Positions 21,271 through 32,589 of a stretch of 64,000 nt of DNA are shown piece after piece (position 1 is the stretch's first letter; each line of letters begins with the position of its first letter). The stretch covers positions 310,001 to 374,000 of the forward strand of contig JANBVO010000037.1 of the NCBI GenBank assembly GCA_030052745.1. The letters run 5' to 3'. The notes under the pieces were generated by a model. That model did not search any database. It was not told the DNA's origin and saw only the letters and a list, made by a program, of their open reading frames with translations. A program made the position numbers and the translations under genes. Source of the DNA: Pleurostoma richardsiae. Taxonomy: Eukaryota; Ascomycota; Sordariomycetes; Calosphaeriales; Pleurostomataceae.

Positions 21271-23034
21271 TCACAGGTCCTCAAACTCAAACTTCACCAG
21301 CAGCGAGCACTTGGTCTCCCTCCCCTTCAGATCCAGCATCCGGATGAAGGTCCACCCGGGCACGACATACATCAGCCTTACAGCCGCCACAGCGAAGATG
21401 GGGTTGCGCGAGAAGCTGTCGTCGCTCTTGATCATCAGCCGCAGGAACTCCAGCTCCGTGTCCTCGTGCTCCCACTCCAGCGCCTCGTCCCACACCGGGT
21501 CCGTCACCGGCGGGTTCTCCCCGCGGTGCAGCATCCCCAGCTTGTGGTGCCGGTACGTCCCCGTCTTGCGCTTGGGCGGCGCGCCCTCCAGCTCCCCCGG
21601 CTGCACCAGCGTGCACGTCAGGTACGGCCTGATCTCGTCCGCCTCGCGGTCCTGCGGCACCGGCACGTCCGTCGCGCCGGCGACGTGCAGCCGCAGCAGC
21701 CGCCGCCTGCCCGTCCCGGGGACGCCGCTGCCGCCGGGCCGCAGCGCGGCGGGCTTGAGCGCGAAGCCGTCGGTGCCGCTGAAGAGCGCGTCGTTGAGCT
21801 GCATGCTCGCGCCGAAGGTCTGCCAGTTGAGCGCGCAGATCTGCGCGCCGAGGCCCCAGAAGGGTACGGGCCGCAGGTTGCGCGAGGAGATGCGCGTACC
21901 CTTGGGGAAGACGCGCATGAGGTGCCGCGCGTTGTGGTGGGCGATCTTGGCGCTGCTGCCGGGCATGTGCGAGGCCAGGCCGACCTCCGAGACGTTGATG
22001 AGGTGGTTGTGGGGCCCGTCCTTGAGCCCGCCGTCCTCGAACCACGAGTTGTTGGTGGGCTTGACGGACTGCGCGTAGAGGCCGAGGGCGGCGAGCTCGG
22101 GTATGATGCCCGTGCTGGTGGCCGCCTTCTTCTTCTCCTTGTAGGCGTGGCGGGCCTCACGCTCCTCCTCGTCCTCGCTGGAGCTGCTGTCGTCGGATTC
22201 GTCGGACTCGGGCTCGTCGGGCAGGTGGTATTCGACGATGACGACGATCTTAGACCCCAGCTCGCGGAGGGTCACGTGCTTGTCAGCTGTGTCGTCCTGC
22301 TCCTGCTCCTGGTGACCGCGCCGCCGGACCTCCTCGCTGAGGAGGCGCTCGCCCCAGACTTCCTTCATGATCTCCACGAGCCGCAGCTGCCCGGCCGGGC
22401 CGCAGTGGTTCTCTAGCGAGATCAGGATCGGAGCCGCGGGGTACCCCTGCGCGTCCGCCGACTGGGCGGCCTCCCTGTCGACGACGTCACGGATCGTCTC
22501 GCAGACGACGCGGAAGGGGATGTGGGACACGAGGGTGTAGCCGTGCGTGACCTTGGGCTCATCCTTATGGTCCGCGTCGTCCCAGGCATCTATCTCGACG
22601 CAGCGGGATCCGGTGTTGAGCGCCGTCTCGTAGGCTGAGGCGGACGAGGTGCCGTAGAGCTGGTGGGCGATCAGGTAGGTGTTATGGCTGGAGCTGACGA
22701 AGTACTCGGGCAGCGTGTGAGACCTGTCGGTGATATGAGGGGGCACGCTGATGTGAGGCTTGCCCAGGAGAGCCCGGAGAGCCGGAGTGGGCTCGTCGGA
22801 GTTCATCCCCGCATCCTCCAGAGAGAGTACTCCGCGGTCGACGAGGAACGACTTGAGCGCGTGGCTCACACGGAGTTGGTGCTTGGTCACCTCCGTCGGG
22901 CGCGCGCTGTGACCACCGCCGGCGACAGTTTTGTTGTCGATTTCCTCGCCGATGTCTTCCTCATCCTCCTCGCGGGCCGACCTGCGGAAGGGGTTCAGCC
23001 CCGCCAGACGCGACGCCAGGGCGGAATCAGCCAT
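21271..23034 (-). CDS. Phosphoinositide-specific phospholipase C
   Basis: The intronless frame gives 587 residues. The enzyme cleaves PI(4,5)P2 at membranes into IP3 and diacylglycerol and depends on calcium. Domains in order are a short N-terminal region that may be a degenerate EF-hand part (to about 95), the X domain (about 105-250), an acidic Ser/Asp/Glu-rich linker (about 255-305), the Y domain (about 310-435) and a C2 domain (about 445-585). Catalytic features are His117 in SSSHNTYL, Glu148 and Asp150 in CVEIDAWD, and His164 in HGYTLVSH. The Y-domain FPKGTRISSRN and GAQICALNWQT segments are intact. No PH domain is present, as usual for this fungal delta-like form. The GC-rich sequence creates long antisense frames, which I disregard. 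Confidence 0.95.
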   Translation of the reverse strand: MADSALASRLAGLNPFRRSAREEDEEDIGEEIDNKTVAGGGHSARPTEVTKHQLRVSHALKSFLVDRGVLSLEDAGMNSDEPTPALRALLGKPHISVPPHITDRSHTLPEYFVSSSHNTYLIAHQLYGTSSASAYETALNTGSRCVEIDAWDDADHKDEPKVTHGYTLVSHIPFRVVCETIRDVVDREAAQSADAQGYPAAPILISLENHCGPAGQLRLVEIMKEVWGERLLSEEVRRRGHQEQEQDDTADKHVTLRELGSKIVVIVEYHLPDEPESDESDDSSSSEDEEEREARHAYKEKKKAATSTGIIPELAALGLYAQSVKPTNNSWFEDGGLKDGPHNHLINVSEVGLASHMPGSSAKIAHHNARHLMRVFPKGTRISSRNLRPVPFWGLGAQICALNWQTFGASMQLNDALFSGTDGFALKPAALRPGGSGVPGTGRRRLLRLHVAGATDVPVPQDREADEIRPYLTCTLVQPGELEGAPPKRKTGTYRHHKLGMLHRGENPPVTDPVWDEALEWEHEDTELEFLRLMIKSDDSFSRNPIFAVAAVRLMYVVPGWTFIRMLDLKGRETKCSLLVKFEFEDL

Positions 23035-26000
23035 GTTCGGTAGGTCTGTGCTTAGTAGTCGCCGGTCGGTCTGAGCAAGCCAGGCGTTGACAATGATCCC
23101 GAGTCAGCAGTATCAATTTATGGAAAAGACGAGCTTTCAGCTTGATTCCACTCTGTTTCCCCTCCACGAACGCGTCAGCAGGATGAGGTTGGAATTGGCG
23201 TTTCTGGGCTGATGCACGCCAAGACGGCAACATCTGGGCAATTCCCCGCTCGGCGCGGCGGCCCCACTTCTCCTCCGTGTGCCGGCACGAGCATCGGATG
23301 CCGAGCCTCGCCGGGAACGTCCTTCAGGAACATGCCAGGCAAAGCGCCTTGTTTTGCCCCTTCGGCCATGCTTACCGCCGAGCACTTGAATTATATCCGT
23401 CGCGTACTGAACTGACTAACGCATGACAGCTTGAAGCCTTGTTACGTAGAGATCTTTGCTTGCATTTGGTCGTCTAGTGTCGAGGTGTCAAGGCGAATGG
23501 TCGTCGGGTCCGCAGCGTCTGCTGTACTCAGCGAGATACCTGAGTGTACAGATAAGTTGCATAATCGCATGGTTCAGGCAGTTCTCATGGGAGACACTAG
23601 ACAGGCCAATGTCGAGGAGATCAGGTCTCAGCAGCAGCCGTCACCGGAAACTGACGCAACATCCATGGAGGCTGCACACAGTAGCGTCAAAGGTTTCTGG
23701 GTCCTCCTGTCAGTGGTTAAGTGGAATATCTACCGCATGGCCTTGCCTCGTTGTAGAGTTGTCAAAGCCAAGTCCGATATGCTTGAGGGCAGGCCAGTCC
23801 TCAAACTTCTCGCCCAACAGCGCGATCAAGCCGCCAGTCATGCTCAGTGTCTGCAGCGGGTCCCTGGACTAAATCCTCAGCAATAGCACCTCCGTCTCTC
23901 CGGAGCTTGGTGTCGGTATCTAGTGGGCGCCCGAAGAAGGCATCCTTCACCTTCACCATGATATTGGCATCGAGGCCTCGGGCTCGCCGTTGGCCCGAGA
24001 CGTGCGCCACGTATCTGTCGATGCAGTTCCGGGATCACAGTTCTACTACTTCCTAGGAAGGTTCCCACACGGATAGCTAGATAGCCGTTGCCCTGGGTCG
24101 AGCTTACGGCACTTTGATCGCGATTCTATCCCTTATCGGCCCGTACCATTATCTTGCAGTTTCATTTCTGTCGCTATTTATTGGCATTCCGGAGACCCTC
24201 GACAAAACCATAGGATGCTCCCTCTTGCCAGCGCTCTTGGCATACAATTAGCGATGAAGAAGTGACCATAGGATCGAGCATACGATGCTCGGCGACGCCT
24301 CTCACTTCATTCATTCGCGTGCCCCGTGCGCTGAGCTTGTCTGCCCTAGAGGCTTAGCCTAGTTCTTTGAAGTATCTTGCCTCCGCACTTCGAGGACATC
24401 CTGTGGTCCGCTGCCGCGAATACCAGCTTTTCAATGCGATTGGCAAAACAGTACCTAGCAAATTGGGCTTTGATACCACCTGTCTTTGTCCCTTGACGTT
24501 CTCTCCCTGTCCCATTCGTCCGCCCGCCCCCCGGGTCATACCTGTGGCCTGCCTGGCATGGCCACCTGGGCGATATCTGGAAGATCCTATCCGGGACTTC
24601 TACATTGTAAATGGGTTTATGGGTATGAAATGTGATCCGCTACTGCTTCCACACATACCCGGCATAATCAGTCTGCGTCGTTGTCCCGGTACTTCTCAAG
24701 CGTGGAGACATGGTTAGTCCTCTCCCGGGGAGTTGTGAGCCCTGGTTCTATTACCTCTATACGCTTCAGGGGAACCAGGCTGTATCTGGTGTAAAATCGC
24801 ATTAGTAGAGACAGCAGGAGGCTTTGGGGCCGTATTTCCGACGTTTAGAGATAATCTCCTATGTACTTGATACGTCAGTCGAGACTAGATTCCATGGGCA
24901 TATTGATAACAGATTGATGCAGCCATGACCGTGACGACCTTTCTTCCAAATCTGTGTTTCCGAATTAGGAAAATTGTTGTCTTAGGAAATGTCCGGCGAG
25001 TAACTGATGTGTCACCATTATCTTTGCAAGAATAGAACAGACGTGTTACTGGCGTGTTTTCGATAATTTCGGACTTCTTCCCCACACGGATTGATTCCAA
25101 AGACAGACAGCCGCATTGCCTATCTCGGCATTGGCCGTGGACCTGATAGCGCCCCAACTCCGTTGAGTAGAACCGTTGAGCTCGTGAATAGTGCACCTTC
25201 TACAAAGTGTTCTGCACATCCATGAGCAAACATGTTGACAAGGTGCTCCACGCTGCTCCACGCTTGCTTGTTCACCGTCCCTGCACTTCTTGGCCATTGC
25301 GATCAGACCAATCATTGAGTCGACATTTTCAACAGCTGAACTCCGTGTAGGGGAGGGAAGTGGCCCAAGCTCCCAAACCGGACGCTCAGAGGCTGAGAGC
25401 GCCTTCAAGTGCCGGGGTGGGGCCGCGCGGAGTGGGTCCATTACATCAACATTCCGTGGCCGGAAGCAAGTCCGAAAAGTGCAAGTGCACGGCGTCATCG
25501 TGATGGCAGCGGAGCAAACGCGCCGGCCTCCCACATTCCGAGTGTGCGGCCGGTGCTCTCCATGCTCCCTTCCAGATCTGGACGACTTGATGAGGTCAGC
25601 GGGCGTCTACGGGCGTATCCTCGAGTCTCGAGTACCGAGCAGGTCGCTCAAGAAGGCAGGCATAACACGCCGCGGGCGGCAGGAACGGCAGGAACGGAAG
25701 GAGGCACCGTGACCCGTCCCCGCCTCGCTTGGGGACTCGGGAAGGATGTGTCAGACTGAGGCGCTCGAAGGGCAGGTACCTCTGTCCTGCAGATACGGAG
25801 TGCAGCCGCAACTAAAGCACACTAGGGCGGTACATCGAGACACGATACGTATGATGCGTACTGTACAAACCTCCACATCTCGTTGACGTCAAGACTTCGT
25901 CCCGCCAAGTGAGAGCTTCCGCCAATTCCACCAACAAGTTTGCGCCCATTACGAAGCCCAGGAGCCGTCTGGCAGGATATATTCGAGCTCTTGGGCACAC

Positions 26001-26112
26001 CGTTGCACCATCCCGCTTTGTCCGTACGCGCTCGTCTTCCTCCGCACTCCCTGTCTCTTCTTGAAGCCTGAACAGACGATCCAACAGGCGACCTCAAGAT
26101 ATTGCAGTCAGA
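23035..26112. other. 3-kb gene-poor stretch
   Basis: I could not support any gene here. Several frames of 100-160 codons exist, for example 23431-23886 on + and 25046-25534 on -. They lack signal peptides, domains and credible splice partners. The left edge is the phospholipase C promoter. The last 300 bases before 26113 are the catalase leader. A degenerate gene or a non-coding transcript cannot be excluded. Confidence 0.4.
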
Positions 26113-28392
26113 ATGGCTTCGTCAATTACGACCGAACTGAAGAAGGCCTCCAGTGCCATAGGGATGTCCTCGGAGGGCGACAAGATCCGCGACATCCAGA
26201 AGAACTTCAAGGAACATAGCAAGGATGACCGCATGACCTCTGACTATGGCGTCAAGCAGAGCAACACTGACGACTGGCTGCGAATCGTTAACAAGGACCA
26301 GACCGGCCCGTCTCTTCTGGAGGAGCCCTTCGCTCGCGAGAAGGTACTTGCCGCTACTGCCCTCGCCTGGACATCGCTTACAAAACATCTGTAGATCATG
26401 CGCTTCGACCATGAGCGTATCCCCGAGCGTGTCGTCCATGCCCGAGGCACCGGAGCTTTCGGCAGCTTCCGCGTTCTCGAGCCCATTGAAGACCTCTCCT
26501 TCGCTCCCGTATTGACTGATACTTCGCGGGAGACGCCCATTTTTGTTCGGTTCTCCACAGTCCTTGGCAGCCGAGGCAGTGCCGATACTGTCCGCGACGT
26601 ACGAGGTTTCGCCATCAAGTTCTACACTAAGGAGGGTAACTGGGACATCGTCGGCAACAATATCCCCGTCTTCTTCATCCAGGATGCCCTCAAATTCCCC
26701 GACGTCATCCACGCCGGCAAACCCGAACCGCACAACGAGATCCCCCAGGCCCAGACCGCCCACAACAACTTCTGGGATTTCCAATTCGGCCACACGGAAT
26801 CGACGCACATGTTCATGTGGGCCATGTCTGATCGTGCAATCCCGCGTTCTTACCGCATGATGCAGGGCTTCGGTGTAAACACTTTTACTCTCATCAATGC
26901 TCAGGGAGAGCGCTGCTTTGTCAAGTTCGTCTACACCCCGGTGCTCGGCGTCCACTCCCTAGTCTGGGACGAGGCGCTGAAGCTGGCTGGCCAGGACCCA
27001 GACTACCACCGCCGGGATCTCATGGAGGCTATCGACGCCGGTGCCTTCCCCAAGTGGAAGTTTGGCGTCCAGGTTGTTAAGGAGGCCGACGAGCACAAGT
27101 TCGACTTCGACATCCTCGACGCCACCAAGGTGTGGCCGGAGGACCTCATTCCTACTCGGTACTTCGCCGAGTTCGAGCTCAACCGCAATGTCGACGAGTT
27201 CTTCACCCAGACCGAGCAGGTTGCCTTCTGTACTAGCCACGTCGTCCCCGGAATTGGCCACTCTGACGATCCTCTGCTTCAGGGCCGGAATTTCTCTTAC
27301 TTTGATACCCAGGTGAATCGCTTCAGCTCGGCCAACTGGCAGGAACTTCCCATCAACCGGCCCGTGTGTCCAGTCATGAACTTCAACCGTGACGGCTTCA
27401 TGAAGCATTCCATCCACAGAGGCACCGTCAACTACTGGCCCAACAGGTATGAGGTCAGTGCGCCTGCCACAAAAGAGGAGGGCGGCTACGTCGAGTATGC
27501 CGAGAAGATTGCAGGTATCAAGGCTCGTACCAAGTCGGAGAAGTTCAAGGAGCACTTCAGTCAGCCGCAGCTGTTCTGGAACAGCATGTCGCAGGTGGAG
27601 AAGAACCATATGATCAACGCCTTCGCCTTCGAGCTGGACCACTGCGATGACCCCATCGTCTATGACCGCATGGTGCAGCGACTGGCCGACATCGACCTCG
27701 GTCTCGCCCAGACCATCGCAGAGATGGTGGGCGGCAATGCGCCGGAAAAGGCCGGCAGACTGAATCACGGCAAGAAGGCTAAGGCTCTATCACAATTCGA
27801 GTTCCCACCAGTTACGCCTTCTATTGTCGCCCGCCGAGTTGGTATCATCATCGCCGATGGCTACGACCCTGTTGCTTACGGTGCCATGAGGGCAGCGCTC
27901 GGTGCGGCCATGGCGACTCCCATGATTATCGGCACGAAGCGAAGCGAGATCTTCGCCGCCGGTCAGACGCCCCAGAAAGGCAAAGGAGTCCAGCCCGATC
28001 ACCACCTCGAGGGCTTCCGCTCCACCATGATGGATGCCATCTTTGTTCCCGGCGGTCAGAAGTCCATCCAAACCCTGTCCAAGAATGGTCGCGCCCTTCA
28101 CTGGGTCCGCGAGGCGTTCGGCCACCTGAAGGCGATCGCCGCCACTGGGGAGGCTGTACAATTTGTCAAGCAGGCCATCGGTCTGCCCAGCGTCTCACTG
28201 TCAAGTTCGTCCGATGTTGTCGAGAGCTATGGCGTTGTCACCATGCAGGAGGTATCGCCATCGAGCTTCAAGGAGGCTGTCGAGATCGCCAAGGAGGCCA
28301 AGGGATTCCAGGAGCAGTTCTTCTATCAGATCGCTCAACACCGTGCTTGGGCGCGCGAGCTAGATGGTCTGAACACGCAGGTCGCGTACTAA
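26113..28392 (+). CDS. Large-subunit (clade 2) catalase, CatA-like, no signal peptide
   Basis: Two exons (26113-26343 and 26395-28392) give 742 residues. The heme enzyme converts hydrogen peroxide to water and oxygen. The start MASSITTELKKASSAIGM has no signal peptide, so this is an intracellular form like Aspergillus CatA rather than a secreted one. Catalytic His92 (ERVVHARGTGAFG), the GNNIPVFF Asn near 165 and heme-ligand Tyr379 (FSYFDTQ) are present. RPVCPVMNFNRDG follows the core. From about residue 560 the protein carries the extra flavodoxin/GATase1-like domain typical of large subunits (VARRVGIIIADGYDPV to the end). The single intron lies in phase 0 after REK and has good GT-AG sites. 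Length matches the family. CatA-type enzymes usually accumulate in conidia, but nothing here shows the regulation. Confidence 0.95.
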
Positions 28393-29015
28393 AAGTGCTG
28401 CTACGGGAATGTGTGTTGTGAATTGATTACACCCAGGTTATCTGAATGCTCGGGAATGGGTATGGCGTTGGTTTCCTATCGGAGGACTGTAGCCTATGTA
28501 CGTACTTTTGTGGATGATGGCTACGAAATTGAGAAAGCACTCCTAGTAACTGAGGCACTGTCATGTGTGACTTAACTATCCAGAGTGATACCCGCTCCGA
28601 GCAAGCATGTTCGCATCCTATACCAACGGGTATCGGATCCCTTTCCTCCCTATCACCTCCGCAGAGCGCGAGCTCACCAGTCATATGAATCTAGCAGTGA
28701 CTTAAAATCCTATCTCCTAAGTGCGATCAAGAAGCCTCTATGCTTCCGAGGCTGCTTACTTGCGGCCCCTGGGGACACGCATGTGGAACTAAGGGGCCGC
28801 TTACACTTATCCATCCACCTAGGTAGCCTAAGGCGAGGGCCCGGAACTTATGTCACGTTACTCGGTCAGAGGAAGTATATGGACTTACATTGCGCTAGTT
28901 ATCGATTTCTATCGTTAGCTGGAAGTTCCGAATGAAAGAAAACTTACCAACGCCATCAGAATGAAAGAGGGACGGGTATGCGGCCTGTGCCCCACAGGAT
29001 TTATATGTTTACCCG
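28393..29015. other. Convergent 3' spacer after catalase
   Basis: No gene is seen. The stretch separates two convergent genes and contains their 3' regions. Confidence 0.5.
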
Positions 29016-29798
29016 CTACATGGGATTTTGCGAGACGACGTTCTCGTAGCCATTCGGCTGCCCGTCGGAAATCGGTTCCTGGTAGACTGAGACTGGGGAA
29101 TGGATGGCCGTGGCCGCCGGGTATGGGTTAGGCTCCGCGGGAAGAGCTCGGTAGCCACTGAGATTGATGAGATCTAGTATGTCCGACTCGAGCCCGGAGG
29201 TCTCCGGTCCCGGTTCCAGCACGGGCGAGCTCGACCTGTACGCTAGAAGCGCTGCAGGCAAGGCCTCGGCCTCATGGCTCGCGTCAATGAGCGGCTCAGG
29301 CTCGTCCACATCCATGGGGGACCCCTCGGGGTCGACGTCCATGGGAGAGCCGCCGGTTTCGTCGTCCGCGGGTGAGTCTGCGGGGTCGATGTCCATGGGT
29401 GAGCCCGAGCGGTCATCGGAGATGACGATACGGATGAAGAACTTGCTGCTCATGCCCGACCCCTCGAGGAATTGCACCAGGTTGGAGAACTGGACGTCCG
29501 ACAGCGGCGACACCTCCGTGTCCACGAGGGTCAGCGTCTCCTTCCAGACCACCGTGACGGACACCTCGCCGCGCCCGAGCGCCTCCGGGTGTCGCTCTTC
29601 GTGGCTGCGGGCGAGGACCTCGGCGGCGAGGCGCTCCGCGCAGTGGTAGAAGACGCTCTTGGAGTGCTGCAGCAGGTTGTTTATGAAGCAGCTCCGGAGA
29701 AGGGGCGCGACGCAGGAGTAGCGGCATGAGGCCACGGGGCAGCCGGTGTGGATGACCTCCACCAGCTGCAAGGTTGGCTGCTGGGAGGGGGCGTCCAT
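29016..29798 (-). CDS. Unknown protein with GSPMD repeats (member C of the local family)
   Basis: The intronless frame gives 260 residues from a good ATG. I do not recognise the family. Residues about 8-128 look like a compact alpha/beta domain: a strand with LQLVEVIHTGC, a helix (SKSVFYHCAERLAAEVLA), a strand VSVTVVWKE, a helix FSNLVQFLEGSG and a strand KFFIRIVIS. This order matches the proteins at 48104-49024, 53545-54054 and 54446-54943. Residues 132-165 hold three copies of GSPMD[IV]D separated by acidic linkers, and the rest is Pro/Ser-rich and probably disordered. There is no signal peptide or membrane segment, so it is likely intracellular. SPMD sites resemble proline-directed phosphorylation sites, but that is inference. 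Confidence 0.7.
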   Translation of the reverse strand: MDAPSQQPTLQLVEVIHTGCPVASCRYSCVAPLLRSCFINNLLQHSKSVFYHCAERLAAEVLARSHEERHPEALGRGEVSVTVVWKETLTLVDTEVSPLSDVQFSNLVQFLEGSGMSSKFFIRIVISDDRSGSPMDIDPADSPADDETGGSPMDVDPEGSPMDVDEPEPLIDASHEAEALPAALLAYRSSSPVLEPGPETSGLESDILDLINLSGYRALPAEPNPYPAATAIHSPVSVYQEPISDGQPNGYENVVSQNPM

Positions 29799-30237
29799 TG
29801 TGTTCTGTGTTGCTTCGGGTATGGCAGCTAGAACAAAGGATGGCTGACTGGTTGTGAAAGCAAGTGATGTTGTCTCTCACAACCTTTCGGAGGGGGGAAG
29901 GGACATTAAATAGATGTCTAAGGATGCGAACAAATGGTGGGCAGGACAATGGCAGCCCCCCATGCGAGGGTCTTGAAAGAACAAGTGATTGTTCAATCTA
30001 GACAAGGCTGGCATTGTTCAGGGGTTCTTGAAGTGAGTGATTGTTTGATTCAAACAAGGCTGTCATTGCTCAAGGGCTGTTGCTGGAAAGTGAGTTGGAA
30101 CGAGAACGGCACCGTATGCAATTGGACACGATACTAACAGTTCGGGAATGCTGTGATGGCTAATGATCAAGTACATCTATTTTGCCCCTGATAATCTAGC
30201 TTTGATCTCTCAAACAATGCAGACCCCTTGTATGTAG
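29799..30237. other. Spacer with an imperfect 50-bp tandem duplication
   Basis: No gene. Bases 29971-30026 and 30027-30083 are two diverged copies of one unit (TCTTGAA, then AGTGATTGTT, then ACAAGGCTG, then CATTG, then TCA[AG]GGG). The pair lies upstream of the minus-strand unknown gene and downstream of the sedolisin gene. Confidence 0.5.
29971..30083. repeat. Imperfect tandem duplication, two copies
   Basis: Two adjacent copies of about 55 bp share most positions in order but differ by several transitions and a short length change. They sit about 170 bp upstream of the start of the GSPMD-repeat gene and may be part of its promoter. Confidence 0.6.
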
Positions 30238-32589
30238 CTACGGCAAGCTCAGCAAAAGGCTGAGCAGCTTTGGGTAGACGGGGCTCCCTAGGCCCGTAAC
30301 AGGGTCCCAGCCAGGAGCAGCCAGGAAGCCGGTGGAGTTGCAGTTCGGGTTCGAGCCCGAGGTGATATCTGTGAAGACCTCAGGGTGTTCATACTGTCAT
30401 CACATGTCAGTTCAGCTATGCCGTTCGACTAGCCAGGGTGTCCACGTACCAGAACCGGGTTCACGAAGCCGACAGGCGACTTCCCAACAGCAATCCTCTC
30501 CTCGTTCACCCTCGTGATGACCGCAGCCCACACCGGCGCGCTCAGACTCGTGCCACCAACCCGGTACCAGGCGCCCTCGGCGCGGGTCACGAAGCGGTCG
30601 CCAATGGCACCGACGTCCGGGTAGCCTCGCCCGCCGGAATTGTATACGCCGCTGCCGACAGTGCTGAAGTTCGTGCCTGGGTCCGTGTAGCCTGTGAAAT
30701 CGAGCGAAACAGTATCGAAGTACGTCGCCACTGCGCTCTTCTGATAGTCCGCCGTAGGGAACACATTGGAGAATCCACCGCCGGACGGGAACCGTGACGT
30801 GGCCACCTCGCTCAGCTTGCAGGCCGGGCCGCCCGACCCCGACGCCGGGGTGTCGAACTGCGTCGAGCCGACTGACAGCACGTAGGGGCAGGTGGCCGCG
30901 GTGGCCGGGTAAAAGACCGTGCCGTCCGGCCCCGCACAGCCGCTCTCGAAGCCGCCGTCGCCCGGGTACGAGCCGACGCCGTAGTCGCCGGAGGAGATGA
31001 CGACGGTGACGCCCTGCAGGCCGAGCTTCATGACCTCGTCGCACTGCCGCTTGAGGTAGTACGCGGGTAGGTCGCCCTCGCCGCCACCGTAGGAGATGGA
31101 GATGACGTTGGTGGGCTCGTACACGCCGCACTGCAGCTGGCCCTTGTAGCCGCCCGGGTTAGGATCCGGGTAGGACGGGTCCAGGCACTCAGGCTTGTCG
31201 CAGTCACCGGTCTCGCCGTAGGCGGAGTACGTGCAGTAGCTGCCGTCGAGGGCATCGAAGAAGGCTGCGGCAGGATCAGTCCAGGCTCATTGCCTCCCAA
31301 GACCATGAGTGGAAGTAGCTCACTGTTCCAGAACCCGAGATACGGCGTATAGAGATCCGTCTGATTGATCTCGTAGTACTGGTCATCTGTCTGGAACAGA
31401 ACAGTCTTCTGGGGCCAGATGAGTGGCCAGGAAGACTCGAAATCGAGGTCGGACTCGATACCGGCATCTGCAACGGTCGGAGATTCGCCGATAGCACCGT
31501 CAATGAGCTTCTCAATGGGGTATGTGCCATTGGGGATCTCTCTGTGTACAATTCAGCATGGCAGAAATAGCTTTCTTGGCATAGATAATACTAACGGATA
31601 GAGCGTGCTCCAGTAGACATCAAGGTCCTCCTTGCTGTAGTGATCATCCAAGCTCTCGAAGATACCAAGCTCGTTACCTTCGGCCGCCTTGTCACCCTTC
31701 GGAATGCGGTACTGATCTGGAATTCTTATCAGATCTCTAATCATATTGCCCGGAACCACTGTATGACTTACTGCGGATGCACTGGTTAGTGATGTACAGG
31801 TAGCACACGCTGCTGTTCAGCGGCGGCAGGCTTGATGCGTCTGCGATGGGTACGAGCCCCGTGTTGTCCGTCGTGATACCGCGCCTCTGGAGCTCTTCCG
31901 CCTCCCTCTTCCGCTTCAGCTTCTTGACCCTTCCAGGGTCGGGTCGCAGGCGGATGCCGGGCGTAATGTAGTCGATGTGCTCCTGGATGTGGCCTGGGAT
32001 ATGATAATCATCTGCCGCGATGTTGGCGGTCCCGGTCTGGGTATGTTCGAAGATGAAGTAGTCCGTGACGAGTATGTCCTCGACCTCGGAGGTGAGCGCG
32101 TCGAACTGGAGCCATTGCTTGTTGGCGGACAGGGTGATGCGCTCGGCGGAGATCCCAGAGGACACGAGCCACTCCTTGACGACGCTGACACCTGATTCCG
32201 ACGGCGCGAAGAAGTCAATGACCTCACCAGCAGACAAGTGCTTTCCAAAGCTTGAAGAGCTTGGATTGGAGCTGCACGCCATGTTAGAGGTTGGTTAACC
32301 GACAGGCCGCATAACAACCGTGACTCGGAGGCACTCACATCTCCATAAGCAGATCATGGCCAGCCCCGAGATTGGATTGTTTGAGGCCAATTCGCATCGG
32401 CAGAAGAGCATCAGCCCGCAGCTTCTCCTTCTTGTTCCAGGTCCGCGACCAGTGATGCATCTGGCGCTCATGGAGGACATGCGTCGCCGGCACCTCCCGC
32501 TTCTTCAAGCCCACTCCGACTGCGCTGGCAACAACAGCGTCAATGGCGAGTCCACCGGCCAAAGCGGCCGCGAGGTAACGGAACAACAT
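30238..32589 (-). CDS. Sedolisin-family peptidase (S53), secreted tripeptidyl-peptidase type
   Basis: Six exons (32589-32339, 32271-31772, 31716-31596, 31541-31324, 31264-30450, 30393-30238) give 686 residues with all phases consistent. A hydrophobic N-terminus (MLFRYLAAALAGGLAIDAVVA) is a likely signal. A Pro-kumamolisin propeptide follows to about residue 230, with the PMRIGLKQSNL motif. The catalytic triad is visible: Glu320 and Asp324 in GIESDLDFE and Ser603 in GGTSLSAP. The oxyanion Asp lies in SSGDYGVGSYPGDGG. The C-terminal calcium site is DITSGSN with GWDPVTGLG. The exon 4-5 join (FWN-T-FFDALDGSYC) restores a conserved segment. Such enzymes cut tripeptides or internal bonds at acid pH outside the cell. 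It lies 1.7 kb from a serine carboxypeptidase on the same strand. Confidence 0.92.

Noticed and set aside
21259-22416. 385-codon plus-strand frame antisense to phospholipase C
   Set aside because: The minus strand encodes intact X, Y and C2 domains. The plus frame is Arg/Leu/Val-rich with no motif.
26122-27768. Two long minus-strand frames opposite the catalase gene
   Set aside because: They are codon-bias shadows of a highly conserved catalase and resemble no protein.
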